A stretch of 64,000 nucleotides of DNA from Simmondsia chinensis (taxonomy: Eukaryota > Streptophyta > Magnoliopsida > Caryophyllales > Simmondsiaceae). The stretch covers positions 9,188,501-9,252,500 of the forward strand of contig JAGTTD010000008.1 of the NCBI GenBank assembly GCA_018398585.1, in the 5' to 3' direction. How positions within the stretch are numbered: position 1 is the stretch's first letter; each line of letters starts with the position of its first letter. The translations under genes and the position numbers were made by a program. The notes below the pieces were generated by a model that did no database searches, was not told where the DNA came from, and was given only the letters and a program-made list of their open reading frames with translations. Positions 45,394 through 55,494 of this stretch are shown piece after piece.

Positions 45394-47214
45394 TTTTTTT
45401 TTTTTTTTTTTGATAAGGTCAGTGTTATATATCAAAAAAATCACACCGATGTACGTCCATACATGAGTACAAGGGGCATGCCCCAAGCTGGCCGAAGCCT
45501 ACAAGGAATCCAAAAGAAAGCAACAAGCAAAAGTAACAAAGAGTTAAAACAAAGAAACATCAAAGGAAATTCCTAAGTACAAATTCTACGCAAAGAAAAA
45601 AACAAAGCGAATGAACACCAACAGGAATCAGGATTTCATTTGACTTCTTGTTCTTTGCTACAGGCTGCATATGCTTCCCAAGCTTCAAACAACTAGTCTG
45701 AGGCGAAACCGCTGAATTCACATCGTGCAAAACAGAAGTCCCAGTGTCCATAGAAACGGTCACCCGAACTAACAGGGCTATGGATGGTACACGTGGCCCA
45801 TTATTATAGACCGAGCTTCCCTCAACATACCCAGCACCCACCCAAACCATCCAAACTTCTCCAGACAAGCCGAATCTGCGAGGCCCAACTGAGGAACGAC
45901 CCCCTAGTGCAAGAACATCCAGGGGGGACGAAGGGAGACCCGTGGGGGCCTGATGGATTCAGGCCCAACACGGGCACAGCTTAAAACCAGGAGGCTGGTA
46001 CTAGACCAACCCCAAAAGAAAAAAGGCCGGGCCCACAGATATACTTTATTTTATTTATTTATTTTTTTTTTTTTTGAAACCCCCATTAACATGAGAGTTA
46101 AGTGGGTCAAGGCCTGCGACGATCTATTCCAAGGCCCGGCGAACTCAGCCCAATTGTAGTCCATCACTGCCCATCACCCAAACACCAAGGTGGGCCATAA
46201 GTGACAAGCCCATGGAAAGTAGAGCACTTGCAACCAAACTTGGGCCCGAAAGCCCACTCCCATCAGGCCTGGACGGCCAACAACGTGGTCCCATCAACAA
46301 GCCCAATACAGCACAAACCCTAGCACTCCAACAAACCCTAGCCGCCACTAGCCGTCACCCTTACGAGCCCCCGCCCGCCCTAGCCGCCAGTAGCGACCGG
46401 CCACCAAGGAAGAGGGAGGAGAGAGGACGCGACAGCAAGCCATCAATGAGCAAGAAAACCAGGAGACACCGACCATCCTCATCAACGAACAACATCATGC
46501 CCGGAGAAGTCGACCGGAGTAACACAAAATCAGCCCAAAACCGCGAGGACGTGGGACCAAACCAAACCAAATAAGGAGAGAGGCATAAATTAAGGGGAGA
46601 TCCAAAATATATGCACTTTCCAAATCCGGCAACGTTTGAGGGAGAAATTAGGGTTTTGGCCGCACACAACCACCACGTGCCGCCACCGCCTTCACCGGCC
46701 AAAACAACCGACCAAAGGGGACCCTAATTAACCGGAGACACCATACGTAGGAGGACTTAAGGAAACTTACATGCAAAAGCCCCAAAATCTAGAGAGAGAA
46801 ATCGTAGACCCCAATTTCGCCAGGAGAGAGAACACGGCCGCCGCGCCGCGGCCGCGCCACCAATGGGCACCGGACCACCGCCAAAAGGTCGACAAGGGAG
46901 AGGCCAACCACCAGGGACCGGTTGCCAGTGATGGGCCTACCGGAGCGAGCCGCTAATGTCCTATGCTTTTCACCCAACGAACCTAGCCCTAGCACCCTCT
47001 CTCACGTTTTTCACCCTCAACGGTCACCGGTAACCACCAGCGGATACCACCACCAGGAAGTGGAAGCACCGGCGAACACAACGGTACCGGACCCAACCCC
47101 GTACGACGCCGCACGCGCCCTCACGCTCATGCCCTAGTCTTTGGAGAAAAATTGCCCAGATTTCGCCCCCCCGTCGCCAAACCTGACGCGCGAACAGTGC
47201 CTCCCTTATGATAT
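45394..47214 (-). mobile_element. L1-type LINE remnant (UTR-only)
   Basis: On the minus strand it ends GATATATAACACTGACC TTATC plus a poly(A) of about 18, a typical plant L1 3' end. A 14-bp duplication AGGATAGTGTTTTT flanks it (45380-45393 and 47215-47228). The 5' two thirds are GC-rich and no ORF1 or ORF2 domain is recognisable, so the coding region appears to be deleted and only UTR-like sequence remains. An internal A-rich run (T14 near 46062-46075) may be a second, older tail. The many frames at 46200-47140 on both strands reflect GC content. Confidence 0.72.
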
Positions 47215-47329
47215 AGGATAGTGTTTTTCTTTTAATGAAATTCCTATTTTCATACTTTTCGTAATTTTACATACCCTAGTTTTATCAAACCTGATATTTT
47301 AATGTTAATTATGAATGTATTCGGAGTTG

Positions 47330-47341
47330 GCTTTGATACCA
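47330..47341 (-). promoter_or_regulatory. Primer binding site of the LARD
   Basis: The minus strand reads TGGTATCAAAGC two bases after the LTR end (CCCAACA AT). This is the tRNA-iMet-type primer site with one change, and it fixes the element's orientation as minus. Confidence 0.82.
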
Positions 47342-48956
47342 ATTGTTGGGAACGTATATCAAAAAACTTCACCAGATGATTAGAGCAGGCGCAGTGGAAA
47401 AACAATTTAAAATTTTTAACTTTAAATCTAATGTCCTGATTTAACTAAACTATTTAATTAGACCTAGATCTTACTCTAATAGGCTCATAATATAACAACC
47501 CAAAAACATCGAATAAAATAAGTATAGATGTGATATGTAGAATAAAAGAAATAAAAGAAAACAAATTAAATGTCAAATGCTTAATTTAGACATACCTAAA
47601 ATATGAATCCATACTAGGACTTGAAGATCTGAAATTGGTAGAAGAATAGCTTGACACCTCAAGGACTTCTTCGCAATGATCTCTTTTAGCACCAGAGTGT
47701 GGGATCCCAAAATATTTAATTTAGGAAAAAAAATTAATCTTTCCAAAAAATAATTTTTTAGAACCATTATGCTAAACATTAATTTAGATAAAATAAAAAT
47801 AATTTTAGGATTTTCATCGTGAGAGAAAACTAGGTTCGAAAACCTAAAATCTTCAAAAAAAATTCATGGAAAAAGGGTATATTTATAATAAAAAATCTCC
47901 AGCAAAAACACGCGCATCAGACACATTATATCCCCATTGCTGAAATCACACGCCTCTTCCCCTGTGTATGGGTTGAGTCCCGCGCATGTAATTCATGTGC
48001 AAGACTGTGCAATGGCCCGGTGCTTTTGCTTGCAGCAGGTATAAAGTTCATTTCACGAATATTACTTGGTAAAATAAATTTATTCATCTTATGAACAAAT
48101 AATTTACCTAATAAATTATGTTTAGTAAAATAATTTATCTCACAAATAAATAATTCATCTCATGAATTTATTTTAAATATTTCAAACAGTGCTAAAAGTT
48201 GAGGCTTGTAGAGGAACCTTAGAGACAATCTAACTTTAGCTCCAATTGTGTCAAATCTAATTATTATCTCATGACAACAATTGATTATCATTTAGTAAAA
48301 CTTAATTCCGCTAAATAAGTTTTACTACACTCTAGAATTAAATATATTCACTTAAGAATTTCACAAATAACTTTTGTTATTGTGACAATTAGCCCCTCTA
48401 TTAGATGTCCGTGAGCAAAAATAATTTTAACTACTATTGTTATTTTTCTCACATCTATGGCCAGTTCCCAACTCGCCTTTCGCGAACAATTCATAATATA
48501 GAAACAATTTTTGTATTAATTCCAAATGTTAAATATATGGAATATTATTGCTAGAGATTCTAAAATATGTTCGTATATTTGCGAATCAACTAAAGGGACA
48601 TCTTACATTTTAGATTCCACGTAAAATATCCATTCCCGCCACACTTCATGCAATTGTCCAACAACGTAAAATCCTGGTTATTCTCTTATAACCTCGTCAT
48701 TTTGGCATCATAGCAATTAACATTCCGTGCACAAGTCCAAACTATTTCCCGGATTCAGAGTTATTGTCTTACAAAATTAATTATTTTTTATAGCAGTTAT
48801 AGAAATTACGAATTCAGGTAGTCCTGCTCAGTGTTCCAATCTTATTGAAAACACCAACATAATACGCTTGCATCCCTATTCCCATGACCAGGACAAGTCA
48901 TCAAAAGTATCATATTATAATCTTATTAGACAAGTTGTCCAAACATATCACCGACT

Positions 48957-50679
48957 CTTATGGCTTTGTTCAGTTTCATGACTCGACTGAAGCTACACGG
49001 GTGGTTACATCCATGCAAGGGAGATGGTTTGTGGGTGTTAAGCTTAGAGTCCAATGGGCCAACCCAGACAGAAGAACAATATATCCATCCGCATGAAGCC
49101 CACTGCAACAAAGGGAGGACCAGCAGCACAGAAGCACAAGTGGTAATCATGATCAGGGGAATACACCACCTAATCAGGGTGGGGACGCTGAGAATATAGA
49201 TATTCCAAGGATTGTACTATCGGGTTCCAATAAAAATGCGGAAGCATGGTTTAAGCGGTTAATCATTGCGCATTTGCCTAATGAAGCCAGCCTTGATGAC
49301 ATCCTCACATTTATCACAGAAAACAATCTCTACAGGTTAACCCCTAGAGGACTAAGCATCATAAAATTTATCCTGGTATGTGACTCTATTGACACTCTGG
49401 AATCATACCTTGGCCCACGTAAGGAGACTCTGCTACGGATATACAAAGATGTGTACAAGTACTCCGGTGAAACCCTTGGATCCCTTAATAGACGAGTGTG
49501 GCTTGAGGTCCATGGTCTTCCTGTCCAATGCTGGTCCAATGACTGTTTTGCTAACACAGCCAGAGTATGGGGGAAGTTCGTAAGGGTGGATCCAAGAACG
49601 TTCGCTATGAGGTGTGCTGATGTTGCCAGAATCCTAATTGACACCTGCCACACAGCATGCATCCATCAGGTGGCTCAGGTTCAGTATAACAGGGGATCCC
49701 GTCTGGTTCTCATTAAAGAAGGTAGCTCTGTGATGATCTCTGACTATTCTCCCAGAGTTGTGGCTCTAGCAGTCTCAGCACGATTGGCGAGGCAGGAGTC
49801 ATCTTTTTCGACGCAGTCCTATTGCAGCATAGCAGCTTTGGAAACGGCATTGGTTCAACCTACTTTAAAGAAGACAACGAATGGTGTGACTATTTGTGAG
49901 GAGCTGAGAACTCCAGATACAAGGGCAACGAATGAAGGGTTGGGTGTTGAGTAGCAGACATTAGGATAGTTCTCTATCCACTTCAATGGCCGGATACTTG
50001 GGAGGTGGCCTTTGGGATGCCTATACCCCCCACGCCATATCGATCCCTTACGGTCCACAGCCTATAACCCAACTTTCATCTCAGGACGTACAAGAAAATC
50101 AACATCGGCCTCTTCTGCTATCGTGGGTCGAGAGTGATAAAGTTGTATCAGCACAGTCTCATACCCAAATAACACATCAGGAAAATGAAGATCCAGGAAA
50201 CAATAGTGATAATTACTCTACTGCCTCTAGTCCGGAATCTCCTCCAGGCTTTGAGCCCCCTGTATTAATTAGACACTTGCATACAGAGGATAGTATGCCC
50301 GAGAACCATAATGTGACGGTACCGGCTATGGAAGGGCCTACCACAGCTCGGTGGAAGAAGGAAAAACTAATGACATTAAAGAGGGGCAAGAGAGCACTGA
50401 AGCGCAAGATGAACGAGAAAGAGAAGTGTCCAGGATATCCTGAAGGACATGTCACCCAGGAGTAGTGCAGGAAAATCGACAAAGACAACTGGGAAAAAAG
50501 AAAAAAAGGGAAAACGGGGAATCAGGTTAATAATGCTAATTATGATGAGAAGATCGTGGAAGTGGAGTATGATGAGAAGATCATGGAAGCAGAGCAAGTA
50601 ATAGAGATGGGAAAAAGGGTGGGTTTTAATTTCATTGGGTTCGACCCACCAATGGTGGCAGACATACTTGCCAATTGAT
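48957..50679 (+). pseudogene. Plant L1 ORF1 protein (RRM plus DUF4283-like), broken
   Basis: It begins inside an RNA-recognition motif: YGFVQFHDSTEATRVV (RNP1-like), FVGVKLRVQWANP. After one in-frame TGA (49094-49096) the same frame continues GNTPPNQGGD, IPRIVLSGSNKNAEAWFKRL, and the DUF4283-like domain NRRVWLEVHGLPVQCWSND, WGKFVRVDPRTFAMRCADVARIL (49490-49650). A stop at 49952-49954 and a frame change lead to 49986-50465 with SPESPPGFEPP, the usual Pro-rich motif near the C-terminus of plant L1 ORF1, and a basic end. The final ORF1 residues (FNFIGFDPPMVADILAN) lie at about 50626-50678. In plants such proteins bind LINE RNA. Confidence 0.82.
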
Positions 50680-51003
50680 GGAGATGGGTTTTATTGCTGA
50701 GGCAAATGGGCAGCATCAGTCCTACTCTCGTTTCATGTGCTGGTCTTCTATTTCAACTTCCGCTAAGGTCCCTGTCTAAGTTTGCCTTAGCTCGCGGTTT
50801 TGTCCTGTTCCCGGTGTCATGTTAGGACCTGTACTCGGTGTTTGCTGTGTCTTGTCTGAGGCAAGCGTCTATACCTGTCGTTCTGTCCTTTTATTTTATG
50901 TTGTCTGTTTTTGGTTCCCGTTTTGTTACGGTTGGACTCGAGCCTCGCCTAGCCAGTGGTCTGCTTGTTTCACGATTTTGTCGCAATTTATCGGGAAAAA
51001 AAA
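48957..51003 (+). mobile_element. LINE insertion carrying ORF1 only
   Basis: A 10-bp duplication ATCACCGACT (48947-48956 and 51004-51013) flanks this 2047-bp insertion, and the uninterrupted LTR at 15538-15548 confirms the empty site. It is 5' truncated within an RNA-recognition motif, contains the rest of an L1-type ORF1, goes directly into a 3' untranslated region (about 50680-50995) and ends with a short A run. ORF2 (endonuclease and reverse transcriptase) is absent although the 3' end is present. Confidence 0.85.
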
Positions 51004-51421
51004 ATCACCGACTATTAACATACTTTGACAACATGTCATTAGTTTGATCTAATTCTTTCCGTAGTTCAATCTTATTGACCGCTTAAATCAAACCTGTTAT
51101 ATTATTTTGGACAATGTCCATCTCATGGAACCTTTTAAAAAAAACAATCACACACATATTTGACTTGTAAAATATAATTCGACAATATATAAATAAAATA
51201 ATTTTTTATTTAATATTTAAAATTAACTAATTAAGCTTTTTTAGAACACCTACTCCAACGATGGCAAGCAGCTGCGCAGAGATGGGTTACGCTTGATGCA
51301 GGAAACAAATAACTTGTCATGCTGGAAGTGGTCGGAATTAGATAGTCAAAGGTTGAGGAGAGGGCATGGATACTTGGCACATGTCTATTGGTTGTTTTAA
51401 ATATGACGATAACTCAATGTT

Positions 51422-51567
51422 CCTTTTTTTTTTTTTTCATGCTGGCACTTTCCTCTTGAGGGTTAGCCTATTGGGGGGGGGGGGGGGGGGGGGGGGGGAG
51501 AATCGAACGCAAGATCTCGGCGTAGCACACCTGCTCCCCAAACTGAGTGAGCTCCCGGGCGACCCTC
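51422..51567 (-). mobile_element. tRNA-derived SINE with poly(G) expansion
   Basis: On the minus strand the head is tRNA-like: GGGAGCTCACTCAGTTTGGG (A-box region) and CTTGCGTTCGATTCTC (B box GTTCGATTC). It is followed by a C run (26 G on the plus strand, 51473-51498), a short body (GGCTAACCCTCAAGAGGAAA) and a poly(A). A 16-bp duplication with one mismatch, ACGATAAC(T/C)CAATGTT, flanks it at 51406-51421 and 51568-51583. Confidence 0.9.
51473..51498. repeat. 26-bp poly(G) homopolymer
   Basis: Twenty-six consecutive G lie just 3' of the B box of a tRNA SINE, again inside a SINE as at 894-938. Confidence 0.9.
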
Positions 51568-51583
51568 ACGATAACCCAATGTT

Positions 51584-52177
51584 TAATTTGCTATTATAAA
51601 ACAAACTAATTTGTTAGCAAAAGTGGTTTGATCTTTTTACAACTTTCAGTCAAACTATGAACGACCAGCAATATAAAAATAATTTTACCAAACTTGAGTT
51701 ACTAATAAGTTGAAATATAAAGTTTATTTGCTAAAAAATAATTTCAACCTTACACTTCACCCCTTACACAACTATATTAGTAAACCTAATCAAACTTCTT
51801 TTTTTTTTTTTTTTTGAACATTAAAAAGCCAATCAAACGTCTATTTAAACAAAGAAAATTAATTGTTTTATTTTATTACTAGCCTAAAGTGAAATAAAAA
51901 TTCTAATAACTAATATGAATAGAATTCGAACTCAAGATTCCCTTTGCATAATTGCTTCCTTTGTTTGCACATGATGCAAGCCCGAGGCTCATTCCCCTTG
52001 CAAGCCCATGTCCTAGTTCAGCATAATTCTCTTCCCGCATCATTCTTCTGCTCAATGAGAATCCGCCCTCAAATTCAAGCACATAATTTTATTGCAACAA
52101 AAATTTAACAATTTTTTTCATCAGGATCGAGCCGTTTTTCTATATTTAACCAAATGTTTCTATGATCTTTATTTTCT
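51584..52177. other. AT-rich intergenic DNA
   Basis: No gene or element recognised. A T run lies near 51801-51816. Confidence 0.5.
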
Positions 52178-52400
52178 AACCCCAGGAGGTCACCCATTCT
52201 GGTACTATTCTCGCCCAAGCACTCTTAACTTCGGAGTTCTAATGGGATCCAGTGACGGCGTGTGGGTGCCCTCTTTGGTTGGGGGCACTGGAAAACAACC
52301 TCTCTTCAGGTTAACACCCTGATGGGGGAAGGCTGCGTACATTCGCCCCCCCTCCCTCTAGACCCTGCATAGACGGGATCCCTTGAGGTACTAAGTATGT
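52178..52400 (+). mobile_element. 5S-derived SINE with inverted 5' part (copy 5)
   Basis: The 5S head is in minus orientation (52180-52279: CCAGGAGGTCACCCATTCTG through GGGATCCAGTGACGGCGTG to CCCTCTTTGGT). It is joined directly to the RTE-type tail in plus orientation (TTGGGGGCACTGGAAAACAA through GGAAGGCTGCGTACATTCG to GATCCCTTGAGGTACTAAG and ATGTTCCTTT). About 25 bp that normally join the two parts (AAGTCCTCGTGTTGCACC...) are missing. This is the pattern expected of twin priming. I could not find a convincing target duplication. Confidence 0.8.
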
Positions 52401-52982
52401 TCCTTTATCTGTTTGTCTGTGAATTCCACTTATCTTCCCTCTTTGTTTCTTATTAAAGGCTTCAACTCCCTAGAACTGTCTGCCTCCATCCTCTTTCGCT
52501 TTCCTTTCCAATGTCAATTTAGTCACACTTGACCCTTTTCATCATTAGCGTGAAGGTTGTGATCAATTCTTTCACTTATGGTGGGGGTGATAGAGCTTTG
52601 ACTATGGACTTAGGATTTCCCCAAATGAATGTTGTGGTGGTGCAGAAAAGATAGTGCAGTTGTGATTGAGGGTTTTGGTGGTCCCTGCAATGCTTGGACA
52701 CAAGGAAGGCTTGATGGTTGAAGCACGATGTGTTTCATAGTTATTGAAGAAGAAGGGACAATTGAAGACTGAAGCTAGTGGTGTGTGATAGGCCTCTAGT
52801 GAGTCCCCGGCAGTCCTCCAGTTGTGGTACGGCAAGGAATTAAGACTGGTTATCAACTTTGGCTATAAAACATTATTCGTAAAGCACTTCTGTAGTGAGC
52901 AAAAGGAATAGGAGTGAGTGGCATAATAAAGGAAGACCTTAGTTCTATCGAGGGCAACGTTGATGTCGATGATAGAGTGTGG
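52401..52982. other. Intergenic DNA, no recognised gene
   Basis: Mixed-composition DNA. The minus-strand frame 52602-52856 shows no motif. Confidence 0.4.
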
Positions 52983-52987
52983 CAACA

Positions 52988-55489
52988 TGATGCAGCGCGT
53001 GATGGGATAAAAGAGGGGTACGGAAAGGTTCAACGGCCTTCCCTTTGTATTTTATTTAGAACTGAAATAAATTAGACAAAGAGGGGTAGAATTAGCATGC
53101 TCATACATTGAGGAGTCTAAATCTCCAGAATTGAACATAACAATTTAATCAAATTCAAGTCCCTTAAACCTAAGCCTAGCTTCTCCTTTATATAGAAGAG
53201 GGATAACAATTCAAATTCAAATTCAAATTCAAAAATCAAATCAAAACTAAAATGGAAATAAAATAAAATCAATTAACCTTGATTTGGTCAAAGCTTCCCC
53301 AAATGCCAAGGTGGTTAAAACAGAAAGGAAATCTCCCGAGATTCTCATGTTGACAAGGTCTACATGTTGGTGTAGCCAAGTTGGAAAAAAACCATGGTGG
53401 TGCCAAGTTCCGATCCCATGGTGGTGCCAAGTAACGGTGGCGTCAAGGTCCTAGCTGCCTTGTTCCATGCAGACTCCTTGGCTTAAGCCAAGTGTCTCCG
53501 GTTCGCACATTTCCTTCTCCTTCCGGTCTTGTGAAGGCCAAGCAATGGGATGCGCGCTGCATCATCCTCTCCTAATTTTGTAGCTAAGCAATGTGCCATA
53601 ACCGAATACACGGTAGCCGTGTCTTGCTTAACCAACCTAGCTCCACTTCTCACCTTGGCTTAACCATAAAGGTGACGCCTAAACATTGGCCACGCCAATA
53701 CTTTGTCTCACCAGTCAACGGTGGCGCAAAGTCTTTGTTTTCCTCCTTTGGCTCCGCAATTCCCATCCTCCATTGGTGAAGCCAAGTATAAAGTAGAATC
53801 CTTGGCTTAAGCGTATGCGAACATGACTCCCATCTTGGCTTAAGCCTATGCAAATATGGCTCCCATCGTTTCTTGAACTTGACCCGTTTGGGCCTCGACC
53901 ATGGAGATGTTGACTCGATATTGTTGACCCACAATTGTTCGATTACTCTTTGCATCATTCTCTTTGGCTTAGAGAGAATTCGTCCTAGAATTCTAAGCGG
54001 TGTTTGCTTGATTAGCCATGTTAGGTGGTGCTCCCTCATATCATCCGGTTGCCTCTTCGAGCCCTTGTTTGAATTTGTCCTCTTTGCCCAGTACCGCCTT
54101 GGTGTAGGCGTCATCATCCTCACTGGACAAGGAAGAACTCGTCCTCTAGTCGTCAACCCAACAACTTGAACTATTCTTACCTAAGCTCTTGAGGTCACGC
54201 CATTCATGATGATGGCGGTTCCGCTAACTTGCTTCCCAAGTGATTTATCCTTTTGTGGCAACAACCCTGTGCACATTACTCTCTGTTCATGGTTTGGATT
54301 CTAGGCTTCTTTGGTTTCGGATGTCTTGTGCTCTCCTTGAATCGTTTGCGGCATATCTTGGATTGTCTTCTAAACCTCTTCTTCTCTTTCCACCAAGTCA
54401 AGCTGTGGCTCTTCATCCCAAGTAACTTCTGGTTGGAATTCATCTTTGGTGATGCCAAACATTGGTGATGTAAAGTATGATTCACCTTATGTGCTTGTGG
54501 TTGCCTTTTCATGTTGGGGTTCTAAGTTGGAGACGCCAACTTTGGTCTCGTTGGTGGCGCCAACTTTGGTCACTTTAGTCTCTGTGGTGGAGCCAACTTT
54601 AGTCTCTGTGGTGGAGCCAACTATGCTTGAGGCTTGCTCTTTTGCCACCGGATTCTCAGCTTTTGTCTCACATGATGCCTCAATCTTATTTGGAAGCAAG
54701 ATGATCTTTACTCCCTCGAACAAGAAAGCAAACGTGTTCTTTTCTTCATTGTGGATGGTGCCTCTGTGCTCCATCCATGGCTTTCCCAATAACACATTGT
54801 AAGTGTCCATGGCCACCACATCACACCAAATCGACTCCCGATACTTCTTCCCAATTGAAAAATTAATCAAACAACATTGGTCAGTGTCCATGGCCACCAC
54901 ATCACATCCATGGCAGCACGCATCCCATTGCTTGGCCTTGACAGGACCGAAAGGATAAGGAAAGGTGCGAACTGGAGGCACTTGGCTTAAGCCAAGGAGT
55001 CTGCATGAAACAAGCCAGCTGGGAACTTGGCGCCACCCTTACTTGGCGCTGCCATGGGACCAGAACTTGGCACCACCATGGTTTTGTCCAACTTGGCTAC
55101 ACCAACACGTAGACCTTGTCAACATGAGAATCTCGGGAGATTTCCTTTCTGTTTCAACCACCTCGGCATTTGGGGAAGCTTTGACCGAATCAAGGTTAAT
55201 TAGGGGAATTTTTTTTATTTTATTTCCATTTTAGTTTTGATTTGATTTTTTTGAATTTGAATTTGAATTGTTATCCCTCCTCTATATAAAGGAGAAGCTA
55301 GGCTTAAGTTTAAGGGACTTGAATTTGATTAAATTGTTATTTTCTATTCTAGAGATTTAGACTCCTCAATATGTGAGTGAGCTAATTCTACCCCTCTTTG
55401 TCTATTTTATTTTAGTTCGAAATAACATACAAAGGGAAGGCCGTTGAACCTTCCCGTCCCCCTCTTTTATCCCATCACGCGCTGCATCA
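52988..55489. mobile_element. LTR-type element with LTRs in inverted orientation and a 5-bp TSD
   Basis: Arms at 52988-53564 and 54908-55489 are inverted copies of each other (over 90% by eye). Each begins and ends with TGATGCAGC/GCTGCATCA-type termini and has a TATATAAAG(G/A)AG box about 200 bp from its outer end. Both promoters point outward and both outer ends are the U5 side. CAACA flanks the whole unit (52983-52987 and 55490-55494). The 1.34-kb core, read on the minus strand, includes a gypsy protease fragment. A purine tract AGGAGAGGA sits next to the left arm, so the left arm is the correctly placed 3' LTR and the right arm is the flipped one. Confidence 0.85.
54487..54907 (-). pseudogene. 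Gypsy protease C-terminal fragment
   Basis: The minus strand reads INFSIGKKYRESIWCDVVAMD, then TYNVLLGKPWMEHRGTIHNEEKN and FAFLFEGVKIILLPNK. This is the flap-to-end part of the gypsy retropepsin region (CDVV.MD...LLGRPW, then HDG.KNTY.F...G.KI.L.P in relatives). The catalytic DxGA part upstream is missing. Just upstream, CDVVAMDT occurs a second time because a 23-bp DNA block (GTGTCCATGGCCACCACATC...) is repeated at 54808-54830 and 54884-54906. The second copy marks the junction with the flipped LTR. Downstream is a Thr/Lys/Val-rich spacer with repeats of VGSTTETKV. Confidence 0.78.
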
Positions 55490-55494
55490 CAACA

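Larger units (their letters stand above)
13856..51260 (-). mobile_element. Large non-coding LTR retrotransposon (LARD-like), host of the nested tower
   Basis: Two related long sequences in the same orientation lie at 13856-15787 and 47344-51260. Each begins TGTTG(A/G)GAACGTAT on the plus strand and ends near CCAACA/CCAACG. On the minus strand 47344-51260 is the 5' LTR: it is followed by ATTGGTATCAAAGC, a tRNA-iMet-type primer site (47330-47341). The LTR at 13856-15787 is the 3' LTR, preceded by AAGTGGGAGAT (15788-15798), the classic copia-type polypurine tract. Internal DNA outside the nested insertions shows no gag or pol frames on either strand, so it fits the large retrotransposon derivative class. 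Without nested insertions I estimate about 10-11 kb. The flanks TTGGT and ATGGC do not form a clean duplication. Confidence 0.78.
47344..51260 (-). repeat. 5' LTR of the LARD, split by a LINE
   Basis: The LTR parts are 47344-48956 and 51004-51260, matching 13856-15787. The final base is G where the other LTR has A (CCAACG against CCAACA). Confidence 0.82.

Noticed and set aside
46145..47137. Dense frames on both strands in a GC-rich block
   Set aside because: The block is the 5' part of an L1-type insertion; no conserved domain and no consistent frame.
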